Of a stretch of DNA of 42,936 nucleotides, positions 16,370-24,261 are shown piece by piece. Both the position numbers and the translations under genes were made by a program. Where the stretch lies: positions 1 to 42,936 of the forward strand of contig CAYZAY010000011.1 of the NCBI GenBank assembly GCA_964476515.1, written 5' to 3'. Source of the DNA: JASMHC01 sp964476515. Lineage in GTDB: Bacteria > Pseudomonadota > Alphaproteobacteria > Rhodobacterales > Rhodobacteraceae. The notes under the pieces were generated by a model. It ran no database searches. It was given only the letters and a program-made list of their open reading frames with translations, and was not told the origin of the DNA. Every line of letters starts with the position of its first letter. Within the stretch, counting starts at the first letter, position 1.

Positions 16370-16558
16370 CTAGAGGTGGCGCGTGCGCATTACCCCAACG
16401 AGCGACCCCACCAAAGGCAAGTATGCAAGATCAATCCATCCGATGCGAATTTCACCTGCCCACACCCATATACCGATTTTGTAGCCGATAACGGATCCCA
16501 GAAGCAGCAACGCGGCGCATAGGAAGATATTCTGAACACGACGATTGGCAAACTGCAT
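16370..16558 (-). CDS. Small putative membrane protein, 62 residues
   Basis: Two predicted membrane segments: about residues 11-33 (IFLCAALLLLGSVIGYKIGI) and 42-57 (DLAYLPLVGSLVGVM), with a basic N-terminus and C-terminus. No clear ribosome-binding site precedes the ATG. Located 48 bases after gltX begins, on the same strand and upstream of it. No family recognised. It may be real, as the hydrophobic pattern is coherent, but support is modest. Confidence 0.45.
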   Translation of the reverse strand: MQFANRRVQNIFLCAALLLLGSVIGYKIGIWVWAGEIRIGWIDLAYLPLVGSLVGVMRTRHL

Positions 16559-16616
16559 GTGAGCAAACTACTCGTCGGAACTAGTTACGAACAAATCAGT
16601 GAATTCCTACTCAAGA

Positions 16617-16779
16617 CGGACCAGCGCCTGCCCGTGGGGTGGCGCAGCAACAATTCTGTTTGTCACTTTATCTCGCAAAACAAGCGCGACCTAATCGGAT
16701 CACGTTCCCTCATCAAAGCGCCAGCCCGCCGGAACGGGCAGGCGCTGGTCCGGCGGGCTGCGCCCTTATTCCGGACCAG
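16617..16779. repeat. Fold-back repeat with competing hairpins after dctM
   Basis: CGGACCAGCGCCTGCCCGT (16617-16635) and its exact reverse complement (16734-16752) form a 19-base inverted repeat with 98 bases between. Within it lie a 12-base stem CAGCCCGCCGGA/TCCGGCGGGCTG (16722-16733 and 16749-16760), a 12-pair stem with one mismatch (16717-16728 and 16735-16746), and a 9-base stem CTGGTCCGG/CCGGACCAG (16745-16753 and 16771-16779). The stems share bases, so only some can form at once. Located just past the dctM stop; could be the operon terminator or a small mobile fold-back element. Confidence 0.75.
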
Positions 16780-16791
16780 TGTCGTCCCTGC

Positions 16792-18294
16792 CTATATCGG
16801 CAGCAGGAACAGCGTAATCGCTGGGAAGGCCACCAGTAGGCCTACGCGTACCAGATCAGAGCCGACAAACAGGATCACGGCTTTATAGGTTTCGACCATT
16901 GGCGTCTTTCGATCCATCGCGTTGATGATGAACAGGTTCATGCCAACAGGCGGCGTGATCAGGCCAACCTCGACAACGATCAGAACGATGATACCAAACC
17001 AGATCGCGACTTGTTCATACTCGATGCGGTTGGCCATGCCCTTGGTCATGCGGATGTCGAGAGCTTTCATCTGCTCACGCGTAAGCTCGGCCCCGTTGGC
17101 GATCGCTGCCTTGATATTGGCGAGCATGTCACTGGTCATTCCGTCGGGTATCAACCCGCCATCTATGACCGCCATGGCCTTCATCGCTTGAAGTTCGGCC
17201 AAGGATGTCAGGCTAAAGTCCATCGCAATAATCACCGGAAAGAAGATCGGCACTGTTAAAAGGATCATCGACAATGAATCCATCAGACAGCCAAGCAGCA
17301 AATAAAACACGAGGATCAAGATAAGCACGATCCAAGCATTCAGCCCTTGGCTAACCACCCATTCCGCAATGGTCTGTGGCACCTGCGTTAGTGCCAAGAA
17401 ACCGTTGTAGAAACCTGCACCCAGAACGATGAAAAAGATCATCGCGGTGGATTTCGCTGTCACGGTGAAGCTTTCACCCAAGCTGCGGAAATTCAAACCG
17501 CCGTTGAAATAGGCGATCAATCCGGTGCCAAGTGCACCGACGGCTGCTCCTTCGGTCGGGGTGAAGATACCGCCATAGATGCCGCCTACGACCGAGACGA
17601 ACACCAGCAGAACTGGCCAAACGGCGATAAAGTCTTTGAAGCGCTGCGCATAAGGGACGCGTTCGCGGATACCAGCGGACTCTGGGTAGATGCGCACATA
17701 GATCGAGATCACGATCACATAGCCCAAGGCCGCCAGAATGCCGGGCACAAAGGCCGCAAGGAATAGTTTGGCGATGTTTTGTTCGGTAATGATCGCATAG
17801 ATCACCAGCACGACAGAGGGCGGGATCAGAATGCCCAACGTGCCACCGGCAGCAAGCGTTGCAGTCGAAAACCCGCCCGCGTAGCCGTAGCGCTTCATCT
17901 CAGGCAGGGCGACGCGGCTCATGGTGGCGGCGGTGGCCAGCGACGATCCGCAGATCGCACCAAAGCCCGCACAGGCGCCAACGGCGGCCATGGCGACCCC
18001 GCCTTTGCGGTGACCCAGCCAGCCTTCGGCGGCTTTGAACAGGGCTTGGCTCATCCCGCCCAAGGTCGCAAAGTGACCCATCAACAGGAACATTGGGACG
18101 ATGGACAGCGAATAGCTGGAAAACGTCGTGAAGCTTTCGCTTTTCAAACGGGCGAGCGCCACGTCGGGGCTGCCGAGCACCATCCAGAGCCCGCCGAAGC
18201 CAGCCATGAACATGGCAAGCCCGATTGGAACGCGTAGAAAAATAAGCGCAAGAAGGGCGGGGAACGACAAAACGCCAATCATCAAGTCGGTCAA
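16792..18294 (-). CDS. dctM: TRAP transporter large permease (DctM type)
   Basis: About 500 residues with some 12 membrane segments. Matches the DctM family: VPMFLLMGHFATLGGMSQALF, GALLGSSLATAATMSRVALPEMKRYGY-type loop (here ICGSSLATAATMSRVALPEMK), and a C-terminal SPPVGMNLFIIN-type motif (LITPPVGMNLFIIN). It forms the Na+-coupled channel that takes up the substrate bound by DctP. The start is TTG at 18294, overlapping the dctQ stop (TTGA), with GGAG seven bases upstream, so the pair is coupled. Residues about 360-415 form an unusually long hydrophilic loop (AMKAMAVIDGGLIPDGM...) near the C-terminal third. Substrate unknown. Confidence 0.92.
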   Translation of the reverse strand: MTDLMIGVLSFPALLALIFLRVPIGLAMFMAGFGGLWMVLGSPDVALARLKSESFTTFSSYSLSIVPMFLLMGHFATLGGMSQALFKAAEGWLGHRKGGVAMAAVGACAGFGAICGSSLATAATMSRVALPEMKRYGYAGGFSTATLAAGGTLGILIPPSVVLVIYAIITEQNIAKLFLAAFVPGILAALGYVIVISIYVRIYPESAGIRERVPYAQRFKDFIAVWPVLLVFVSVVGGIYGGIFTPTEGAAVGALGTGLIAYFNGGLNFRSLGESFTVTAKSTAMIFFIVLGAGFYNGFLALTQVPQTIAEWVVSQGLNAWIVLILILVFYLLLGCLMDSLSMILLTVPIFFPVIIAMDFSLTSLAELQAMKAMAVIDGGLIPDGMTSDMLANIKAAIANGAELTREQMKALDIRMTKGMANRIEYEQVAIWFGIIVLIVVEVGLITPPVGMNLFIINAMDRKTPMVETYKAVILFVGSDLVRVGLLVAFPAITLFLLPI

Positions 18295-18872
18295 TGTTCC
18301 GCTCCTTCGTCGTGAAGAACTTCCACACCTGTTATCAATTGGTAAACGCGCACGAGCGCGACATAGACCCCGACAATGGCAGCGGAAACCGCGCCTACAA
18401 GGCTAAGCGCATAGGCCCACCAAAGCGGAAACTGCAAAAGAAATGTCGTCGTTCCAGAGCGATGTTTGGAAAGAGTGCCTTCGTATAACTGGTAAGCGAT
18501 CACGACCAGCACTAGAGCAAACAAAACTTCGGAAACCGTTTTCAGGAATTGCTGGCCTTTGGTTGGCAGCCAGTTGGTGAACACGTCCACAACGGCGTGA
18601 CCGGCTGTCATCTGGGTCAGCGGTAGGAACATGAAGATCGCAAATGCGATGCCTGCTTCGACAAGCTCAAAGTCACCTTTTATTGGACCAACGCCGGTTG
18701 CAAGCATCATCTCGGAGAACGCGGGAAGCACAGTTTCCATAAAGTCAGAGTGAAAAATGCCATTCAGTGTACGACCAATGATCGACAGGGTGATCATGAC
18801 AATCAAAACAGAAAGCACCGTGCCTCCTATGATCGCCATCAGGCGTGAAAGATTCATGATTGTACGATGCAT
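18291..18872 (-). CDS. dctQ: TRAP transporter small permease (DctQ type)
   Basis: A 193-residue inner-membrane protein with four predicted membrane segments, typical of DctQ, which pairs with DctM. FLPLTQMTAGHAVVDVFTNWLP is the conserved mid-region. I use the ATG at 18872 (MHRTIMNL); the longer reading to 18911 would begin inside the strong intercistronic hairpin and is unlikely, and an ATG at 18857 is also possible. No strong ribosome-binding site is seen, consistent with weaker expression than dctP. Coupled to dctM by overlapping stop and start. Confidence 0.88.
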   Translation of the reverse strand: MHRTIMNLSRLMAIIGGTVLSVLIVMITLSIIGRTLNGIFHSDFMETVLPAFSEMMLATGVGPIKGDFELVEAGIAFAIFMFLPLTQMTAGHAVVDVFTNWLPTKGQQFLKTVSEVLFALVLVVIAYQLYEGTLSKHRSGTTTFLLQFPLWWAYALSLVGAVSAAIVGVYVALVRVYQLITGVEVLHDEGAEH

Positions 18873-18899
18873 GTCAGCCCACGCTTGCTTGTAAAATCT

Positions 18900-18928
18900 G
18901 GGCCGCGGCACCTAAAGCGCCGCGGCCC
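18900..18928 (-). promoter_or_regulatory. Strong hairpin between dctP and dctQ
   Basis: GGGCCGCGGC (18919-18928 on the minus strand) pairs perfectly with GCCGCGGCCC (18900-18909) over ten bases with a nine-base loop. It begins 22 bases after the dctP stop and is followed by a weak U stretch (AGATTTTAC). Likely protects the dctP end of the mRNA or partly terminates transcription, giving more binding protein than permease. Confidence 0.8.
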
Positions 18929-18950
18929 TATTCTTGCTTATAGCAGAAAC

Positions 18951-19985
18951 TTAGTTTCCGTATGCAGCCATTGAAGCTTGAACAGTGTCGATCAGGCCTT
19001 GGCCGTCAATACCCTTACCGTCCATCTCAGCGATCCAACCGTCAACCAATGGTGCCACAACGGCCTGCCATTTAGCTGCATCTTCTTCCGAAACGGTGAT
19101 GATGTTGTTGCCAAGCTCTTCCGCCATTGCGCGTGCTGGCGCATCGGCATCTTCCTGTGTACCGCCCGCTGCGACCGAGAAGTCATGACCCGAAGCCGCG
19201 TCGATTGCAGCTTGCTGTTCAGCTGTCAGGCTGTTCCAGCTATCGAGATTCATCGACATGACGAATGACAGAACATAAAGCGCTGGGCCGTCGAATTCGG
19301 TGTGGTTTTCAACAAGCTCTGGAACTTTCAGCGTGCCGGTAACTTCCCAAGGAATGGTTGCACCGTCGACAACGCCTTTTGACAGTGCTTCTGGCAGGGC
19401 TGGAACTGGCATACCAACACCGGTTGCACCGGTGGCTTCGAGAAGCTGGTTCACCATGCGCGAGCCGCCACGGATTTTCATGCCTTCAAGATCTGATGGT
19501 TCTTCAACCGGGTCTGCTGTGTGGAACATGCCGGGGCCGTGCACCCAAGTACCAAGAACTTTTACGTCCTTGAATTCGGTTTCCATCAACTGGCTTTCAG
19601 TCAGGTTCCAAAGCGCGCTTGATGCGGCGCGGGCGTCGTCAACCATGAACGGAAGTTCCATAACTTCGGTCGATGGGAATCGGCCTGGGGAGTACCCGAT
19701 AACAGTCCACGAAATGTCGGTGATACCGTCGACAACCTGGTCAAACAGTTCAGGAGGCGTGCCACCCAGAGCCATCGTGCCGAAATGTTCAATAGCGATG
19801 CTGCCGTTCGAGTTTGCTTCAACCTGATCAATCCAAGGCTGGACAATTTTGGCTGGAATGGTTGCGCCCAACGGCAAGAAACCGTGCATTTTGAGGTTGG
19901 CGTCTGCCGCCATTGCTGAGCCTGCGGAAATCGCAGCGATCGCCGCTCCGCCCATCAATCCTATTAGTGTTCTACGTTTGGTCAT
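18951..19985 (-). CDS. dctP: TRAP transporter substrate-binding protein (DctP type)
   Basis: A 344-residue periplasmic protein with a signal peptide (MTKRRTLIGLMGGAAIAAI... cleaved near AMA-AD, about residue 26). The DctP fold is supported by the conserved region EEPSDLEGMKIRGGSRMVNQLLEATGATGVGMPVPALPEALSKGVVDGA (given in fragments), which carries the ligand-carboxylate arginine in KIRGG. It captures an organic acid in the periplasm and hands it to DctQM. Stop is followed by the strong hairpin. Next to the molybdenum hydroxylase operon, suggesting that the ligand may feed it. Confidence 0.92.
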   Translation of the reverse strand: MTKRRTLIGLMGGAAIAAISAGSAMAADANLKMHGFLPLGATIPAKIVQPWIDQVEANSNGSIAIEHFGTMALGGTPPELFDQVVDGITDISWTVIGYSPGRFPSTEVMELPFMVDDARAASSALWNLTESQLMETEFKDVKVLGTWVHGPGMFHTADPVEEPSDLEGMKIRGGSRMVNQLLEATGATGVGMPVPALPEALSKGVVDGATIPWEVTGTLKVPELVENHTEFDGPALYVLSFVMSMNLDSWNSLTAEQQAAIDAASGHDFSVAAGGTQEDADAPARAMAEELGNNIITVSEEDAAKWQAVVAPLVDGWIAEMDGKGIDGQGLIDTVQASMAAYGN

Positions 19986-20158
19986 CGCATTTCTCCCTGC
20001 AACCTATTCAACGGGTCATCAGCCCAGTCCGGCGCATCGTGCGCCTTAATTTGTAACTATCAAGCGAATCTTTTTCCGCATGAGTTAAGCAAAGCACAGA
20101 ATCCTATATGCTCGCAGGGTAATTGAATTAAACAATCAGCCATTAATCAAGAAAAAAC

Positions 20159-20168
20159 CGACCGGTCG
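20159..20168. promoter_or_regulatory. TetR-like palindrome upstream of dctP
   Basis: CGACCGGTCG is a perfect ten-base palindrome, within AAACCGACCGGTCGTTCG at 20155-20172, about 180 bases upstream of dctP. The ACCGACCGGTCG core resembles operators of TetR/AcrR-type repressors. No such regulator is encoded nearby. Also lies 60 bases beyond the moaD-like gene on the same strand, so it may instead be chance. Confidence 0.4.
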
Positions 20169-20229
20169 TTCGACATTAATGGGAAATAATCCGCGCTTGT
20201 GGCAAAACAATCTGACCAAATGGGTGTAT

Positions 20230-20475
20230 TCAACCGCCTTTAAGCTGTTGTATTATAAAAACTTCACTGTCTTCTCGCACGGGATTTGTCAGACTGCTGG
20301 CAATGACTTTTCCATCGACTGCCACAGAAACACCTGCTTCGATAATCTCGTGCAATTCGGGGAATCGTTGGACGAGGCCGTCTAAAACCTCGCCCACATT
20401 CTTTGCTTCAACCTCAACTTTATCCGCGCCATCCGTAAAACGGCGCAGCCCCGGCCAGAGATTGACCTCTACCAT
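20230..20475 (-). CDS. MoaD/ThiS-family sulfur-carrier-like protein
   Basis: An 81-residue protein with the ubiquitin-like MoaD/ThiS fold pattern: VEVEAKNVGEVLDGLVQRFPELHE, VAVDGKVI and the terminal QQLKGG. The C-terminal Gly-Gly is the thiocarboxylate-forming end of the family. MoaD itself (81 residues in E. coli) supplies sulfur to molybdopterin; a separate copy in a molybdenum hydroxylase operon could serve cofactor assembly or something specific. Its ATG shares an A with the stop (TGATG) of the large subunit, so it is translated with that enzyme. No MoaE, MoeB or XdhC neighbour is visible. Confidence 0.8.
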   Translation of the reverse strand: MVEVNLWPGLRRFTDGADKVEVEAKNVGEVLDGLVQRFPELHEIIEAGVSVAVDGKVIASSLTNPVREDSEVFIIQQLKGG

Positions 20476-22748
20476 CAGCCGTTGTCTTTCAGGGCTTTCA
20501 GGATCTTAGGAGGTGACATCGGCAATGACGTCATCCGAACCCCAACCGCATTGGAAACCGAATTCGCAATGGCCGCCAGTGGCGGACAGATGCCGGTCTC
20601 CCCAACGCCCCTGACACCAAACGGATGACCCGGGTTAGGCACTTCGACGATCACAGTGTCGATCATCGGAAGATCCGAAGCCACAGGGATGCGATAATCA
20701 AGGAACACGGTGTTCTGAAGACGCCCGTCTTCGCCATAGACGTATTCTTCGTTCAACGCCCAACCGATACCCTGCGCTGCGCCGCCCTGATATTGACCTT
20801 CAACATAGGTCGGGTGGATGGCTTTGCCTGCGTCCTGAATGACCGTGTAACGACCAATCGACGTCTTGCCGGTTTCGCGATCTACATGCGCGTCAACAAT
20901 GTGAACACCGAACGAAACACCAGCACCTTCTGGCGTCGCTTCGAAGTGGCCCGAGATCGGACCACCGGTGCGCCCCATGCGCTTGGTGATTTCCTTAAGC
21001 GGCATAGGGTCGAACTGTCCGGCGTTTGGCCCCGCTGGCTTGGCGCAGCCATCTTCCCAAATCACAGCTTCAGGGTCGATACCCCATTTCTGTGCAGCGC
21101 GGTCGCAAAGCTTCCCGACCGCGTCTTTGGCAGCCTTAATCGTCGCCAGACCCGACGCATAGGTTACGCGGCTGCCGTGGCTAACGTCGTTGTACCCAAG
21201 CGTTGCCGTATCGGCGACAGTTACGCGGATGTTTTCGTAAGGGATGCCCAAAATCTCAGCCGCCATCAGCGCCATCGACGCCCGCGATCCCCCGATATCC
21301 GGCGTTCCTACCGAAACCTGCGCTGTGCCATCTTCGGACAATGCCAACGAAACCGAGGTTTCGCCGCCGTGGTTAAACCAGAACCCACAAGACACGCCGC
21401 GACCTTCACCTTCTTTCAATGGGGCGCTGATATGAGGATGCTCTTGCGCAGCCTCAAGGCATTCGACCAACCCAATGCGATCCCATGTCGGGCCGTAAGC
21501 GGCCTTGGTGCCTTCGCGTGATGCGTTTTTCAGGCGGGTTTCAATCGGATCAAGACCCAGCGTATTGCAAAGTTCATCCACAACGGATTCCACCGCAAAC
21601 GCTGCCATAGGCGACCCCGGCGCACGGTATGCCGCTTGCTTGGGTCGGTTGGCCATAACTTCGTAGCCTTCGATCGAAACCGCATCGAGGTTATAGGGCG
21701 CATAAGCACATTCAGCAGCCATACCAGCTGGCGCACCAGGGAACGCACCGCCTTGAAGACGGAACACGCCTTTGGCGGCGATCATCCGGCCATCGTTGGT
21801 CATGCCGATCTTGATGTCCATCGACGCAGACGAGGTAGGTCCAGTTGCCCGCAAAATCTCAGACCGTGTCATGACAACTTTCACCGGACGGTTGGCCTTG
21901 CGCGATAGCGCCAATGCGACCGGTTCGATGAACACAGTGGTTTTGCCACCAAATCCGCCACCGATTTCCGAAGCTGTCACGCGCAGCTGGCTTGTGTCCA
22001 TGCCAAGCAGTGCAGCGCAGGTTTTTTGCACGATGAAGTGGCCTTGGGTACAGCACCAAAGCTCACCCTTGCCGTCGTTGCCCAAAGTCGCGAGCGCGGC
22101 GTGGGGTTCGATATAGCCTTGGTGGGTCGCCTCGGTCGTAAAGGACCGTTCGATCACCAGATCAGCTTTGGCAAATCCGGCGTCGATATCGCCATGACCA
22201 CCGTCATAGTAATTCACAACGTTCGGGTGCATGCCTTCAGGCACCAGCTTTGATTGCTGACCTTCGCGGATCACCGGCGCGTCCGGTTTCATCGCATCGT
22301 CTACGTCAATCACATGCGGCAGGATTTCGTATTCGACCTCGACCAGCTTCACAGCATCGCGCGCGATCAAAGTAGATGTCGCCGCAATCGCTGCAACGGC
22401 ATGGCCGTCATATAGCGCGGTGTCCCCCGCCATGACGTTTTCCAGCACGTTCCAGTTTTCGCCGTGCAAACCAGTCGCAAAATCCGCGCGTGTCACAACC
22501 GCCTTAACACCATCCAATGCTTCGGCTTTAGAGGTGTCGATCTTTACGATCCGTGCGTGCGCATGTGGGGACCGAACAATCGCACCGTGCAACATGCCGG
22601 GCGCATATGCATCAGCCCCGAACTTTGCGCGGCCCGTGACTTTGTCCAACCCATCGGGGCGGTCAACACGTGTCCCGACATGGGTATAGGTTTCACGGCC
22701 TTCGAATTCTTCGCCGCCGTTCTGAGGAACCACTTTATCCAGAGCCAT
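20475..22748 (-). CDS. Molybdenum hydroxylase, large (Mo-binding) subunit
   Basis: A 757-residue protein of the xanthine dehydrogenase/CO dehydrogenase superfamily: an alpha/beta hammerhead domain (about residues 25-140) then two molybdopterin-binding domains. Cofactor motifs: TASEIGGGFGGKTTVF, AYRAPGSPMAAFAVE, and RGVGETGICPPLAAIANSV with the likely catalytic base E717. The loop AYRAPG is neither the CO dehydrogenase form I signature (AYRCSFR) nor form II (AYRGAGR), so CO oxidation is unlikely; xanthine- or aromatic-type substrates are more likely. The gene shares a base with the FeS gene (stop and start touch at 22748). Hydroxylates a C-H bond with water as oxygen source; substrate unknown. 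Confidence 0.88.
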   Translation of the reverse strand: MALDKVVPQNGGEEFEGRETYTHVGTRVDRPDGLDKVTGRAKFGADAYAPGMLHGAIVRSPHAHARIVKIDTSKAEALDGVKAVVTRADFATGLHGENWNVLENVMAGDTALYDGHAVAAIAATSTLIARDAVKLVEVEYEILPHVIDVDDAMKPDAPVIREGQQSKLVPEGMHPNVVNYYDGGHGDIDAGFAKADLVIERSFTTEATHQGYIEPHAALATLGNDGKGELWCCTQGHFIVQKTCAALLGMDTSQLRVTASEIGGGFGGKTTVFIEPVALALSRKANRPVKVVMTRSEILRATGPTSSASMDIKIGMTNDGRMIAAKGVFRLQGGAFPGAPAGMAAECAYAPYNLDAVSIEGYEVMANRPKQAAYRAPGSPMAAFAVESVVDELCNTLGLDPIETRLKNASREGTKAAYGPTWDRIGLVECLEAAQEHPHISAPLKEGEGRGVSCGFWFNHGGETSVSLALSEDGTAQVSVGTPDIGGSRASMALMAAEILGIPYENIRVTVADTATLGYNDVSHGSRVTYASGLATIKAAKDAVGKLCDRAAQKWGIDPEAVIWEDGCAKPAGPNAGQFDPMPLKEITKRMGRTGGPISGHFEATPEGAGVSFGVHIVDAHVDRETGKTSIGRYTVIQDAGKAIHPTYVEGQYQGGAAQGIGWALNEEYVYGEDGRLQNTVFLDYRIPVASDLPMIDTVIVEVPNPGHPFGVRGVGETGICPPLAAIANSVSNAVGVRMTSLPMSPPKILKALKDNG

Positions 22749-23227
22749 TATGATGCCTCCCGCATTTCTGCTGCCGTATCCATGACGGCGCGGATAATTT
22801 TGTCATAACCAGTGCAACGGCACAGGTTGCCCGCCAACCAATAACGAACCTGTTCTTCAGTCGGGTCCGGTTCGCGTTCCAGCAAGTTCTTTGCCGCGAC
22901 AAGGATACCCGGCGTGCAGATGCCGCACTGAAGGGCCGCATATTCGATGAACTTCTTCTGCAACGGATGCAAAGCATCGCCGTCCGAAATGCCTTCGACC
23001 GTGGCAATCTCTTTACCCTCAGCCTCGGCACCCAGCATCAGGCAGGAACAGACCAACCGACCGTCAACAGTGATAGAACAGGCACCACAATCGCCGGTGC
23101 CACAGCCCTCTTTTGCGCCGGTCAGGCTTAGGCGATCCCGCAGAACGTCCAGCACAGTTTCGCGTGGGTCACAAAGAAACTCGACCTCGTCGCCGTTCAC
23201 TTTGGTGGTTACGTGGATCTTGCTCAT
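22748..23227 (-). CDS. Molybdenum hydroxylase, small (2Fe-2S) subunit
   Basis: A 159-residue protein with two [2Fe-2S] clusters. The N-terminal plant-type cluster has C42, C47, C50 and C62 (EGCGTGDCGAC..C); the second, in an alpha-helical domain, has C101, C104, C136 and C138 (QCGICTPG...NLCRCTGY). Transfers electrons from the molybdenum centre to the FAD subunit. Its start overlaps the stop of the FAD-subunit gene (ATGA). A typical coxS/xdh small-subunit protein with no oddities. Confidence 0.92.
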   Translation of the reverse strand: MSKIHVTTKVNGDEVEFLCDPRETVLDVLRDRLSLTGAKEGCGTGDCGACSITVDGRLVCSCLMLGAEAEGKEIATVEGISDGDALHPLQKKFIEYAALQCGICTPGILVAAKNLLEREPDPTEEQVRYWLAGNLCRCTGYDKIIRAVMDTAAEMREAS

Positions 23228-24090
23228 ACCTTTTCCCCTTTCGCACGGGCGTAGGCGATTTTCGCGGCGCGTTTTGCCAAAACGCCAGCAACTTCAACGC
23301 GGAACTCAATCGTGCCGCGCTTGTCATCAATCGGGTTGCACGCTGACTGCGCAGCGGTCGCCAACGCATCCAGCGCAGCATCATCCAGCGTCGAGCCGAT
23401 GATCGCGTTCGCAGCGTCTTCGACCAGTAAGACTGTTGGGGCCACAGCGCCCAAAGACACACGAGCTTCAGTAATAGTATCACCGTCCAAGCGCAGGTTC
23501 ACACCGACACCAACCACCGCAATGTCCATTTCCGTCCGAGGGATAAACCGCAGATAGGCATCACCGCCGTTTTCACCGCGTGCAGGGATGTGAACAGCCG
23601 AAACAACCTCGCCCTTAGCAAGCGATGTGCGTCCCGGTGCAGTCGGGATATCCTCGGCAGCGACGGTACGTGCGCCGTCCGGTCCTGTCACCGTCAGGGT
23701 TACCCCAGCAGCAACCTGAGCAGGCACGCTATCCGCAGCCGGAGACCCGTTGCACAGGTTCCCGACCAACGTCGCGCGCCCCTGAACCTGTGTCGATCCG
23801 ATCAGGTCCATGCCTTCGACAAGACCCGGCCATTCAGCGCAAAGTTCCGCATGTTCGGTCATTTCCGCACCGGCAACAGCAACACCAATCGTCCAACTGC
23901 CGTCAGCATTGCTGGTGATATCCTTGACGCCGTCGATATGCTTAACGTCGATTAGATCGTCCGGAGTCACAAGATCCGAACGCAGCTGCACCAGAACGTC
24001 GGTTCCACCCGCCAGAAAACGAGTGATACCAGTCGCACCTGCGGCGATAGCGCTCGCGTCGGCAAAACTAGCAGGTTGATGATATTTCAT
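23224..24090 (-). CDS. Molybdenum hydroxylase, medium (FAD) subunit
   Basis: A 288-residue FAD-binding protein of the CO dehydrogenase flavoprotein type. FAD-binding segments: FLAGGTDVLVQLR (about residues 25-37) and LIGSTQVQGRATLVGNLCNGSPAADSVPA (given in parts, about residues 95-123). Passes electrons from the FeS clusters to an acceptor (quinone, NAD+ or oxygen; not determined). First gene of the operon M-S-L-moaD-like; this order is the same as in coxMSL. A 16-base palindrome lies 91 bases upstream of the start. Confidence 0.9.
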   Translation of the reverse strand: MKYHQPASFADASAIAAGATGITRFLAGGTDVLVQLRSDLVTPDDLIDVKHIDGVKDITSNADGSWTIGVAVAGAEMTEHAELCAEWPGLVEGMDLIGSTQVQGRATLVGNLCNGSPAADSVPAQVAAGVTLTVTGPDGARTVAAEDIPTAPGRTSLAKGEVVSAVHIPARGENGGDAYLRFIPRTEMDIAVVGVGVNLRLDGDTITEARVSLGAVAPTVLLVEDAANAIIGSTLDDAALDALATAAQSACNPIDDKRGTIEFRVEVAGVLAKRAAKIAYARAKGEKV

Positions 24091-24180
24091 GTGTAATCCC
24101 CGATGTATTTTGACCGGAATGCCAAAGAATCTCCGAAACCATATTGGTCCCGATTTATTTGTCTATCCCAATGCGACCGA

Positions 24181-24196
24181 TAATTTGATCAAATTA
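24181..24196. promoter_or_regulatory. 16-base palindrome upstream of the Mo-hydroxylase operon
   Basis: TAATTTGATCAAATTA is a perfect palindrome centred about 98 bases upstream of the FAD-subunit ATG. It is a good operator shape for a GntR, MarR or similar dimeric repressor. Nearby regulator: none visible between 16.6 and 25 kb. Confidence 0.55.
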
Positions 24197-24221
24197 CATA
24201 TTCGCAAAGATTTCAAGATCG

Positions 24222-24243
24222 AAGACGTCATTTGCGACGTCTT
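24222..24243 (-). terminator. Hairpin after the aldolase gene
   Basis: AAGACGTC and GACGTCTT form an eight-base stem with a six-base loop (ATTTGC), 18 bases past the aldolase stop. There is no U tract, so it may be an mRNA end structure and not a true intrinsic terminator. Confidence 0.4.
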
Positions 24244-24261
24244 AAAGACAGGACAGACCTG

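Noticed and set aside
16559..16888. 109-residue plus-strand frame after the small membrane protein
   Set aside because: Overlaps the fold-back repeat and the end of dctM, no ribosome-binding site, protein composition random.
18873..18911. Longer DctQ N-terminus from 18911
   Set aside because: Its start would lie in the hairpin 18900-18928, and the extra residues are not typical of DctQ.
20475..24090. Carbon monoxide dehydrogenase (coxMSL)
   Set aside because: Gene order matches coxMSL, but the Mo-subunit loop reads AYRAPG and not AYRCSFR (form I) or AYRGAGR (form II).
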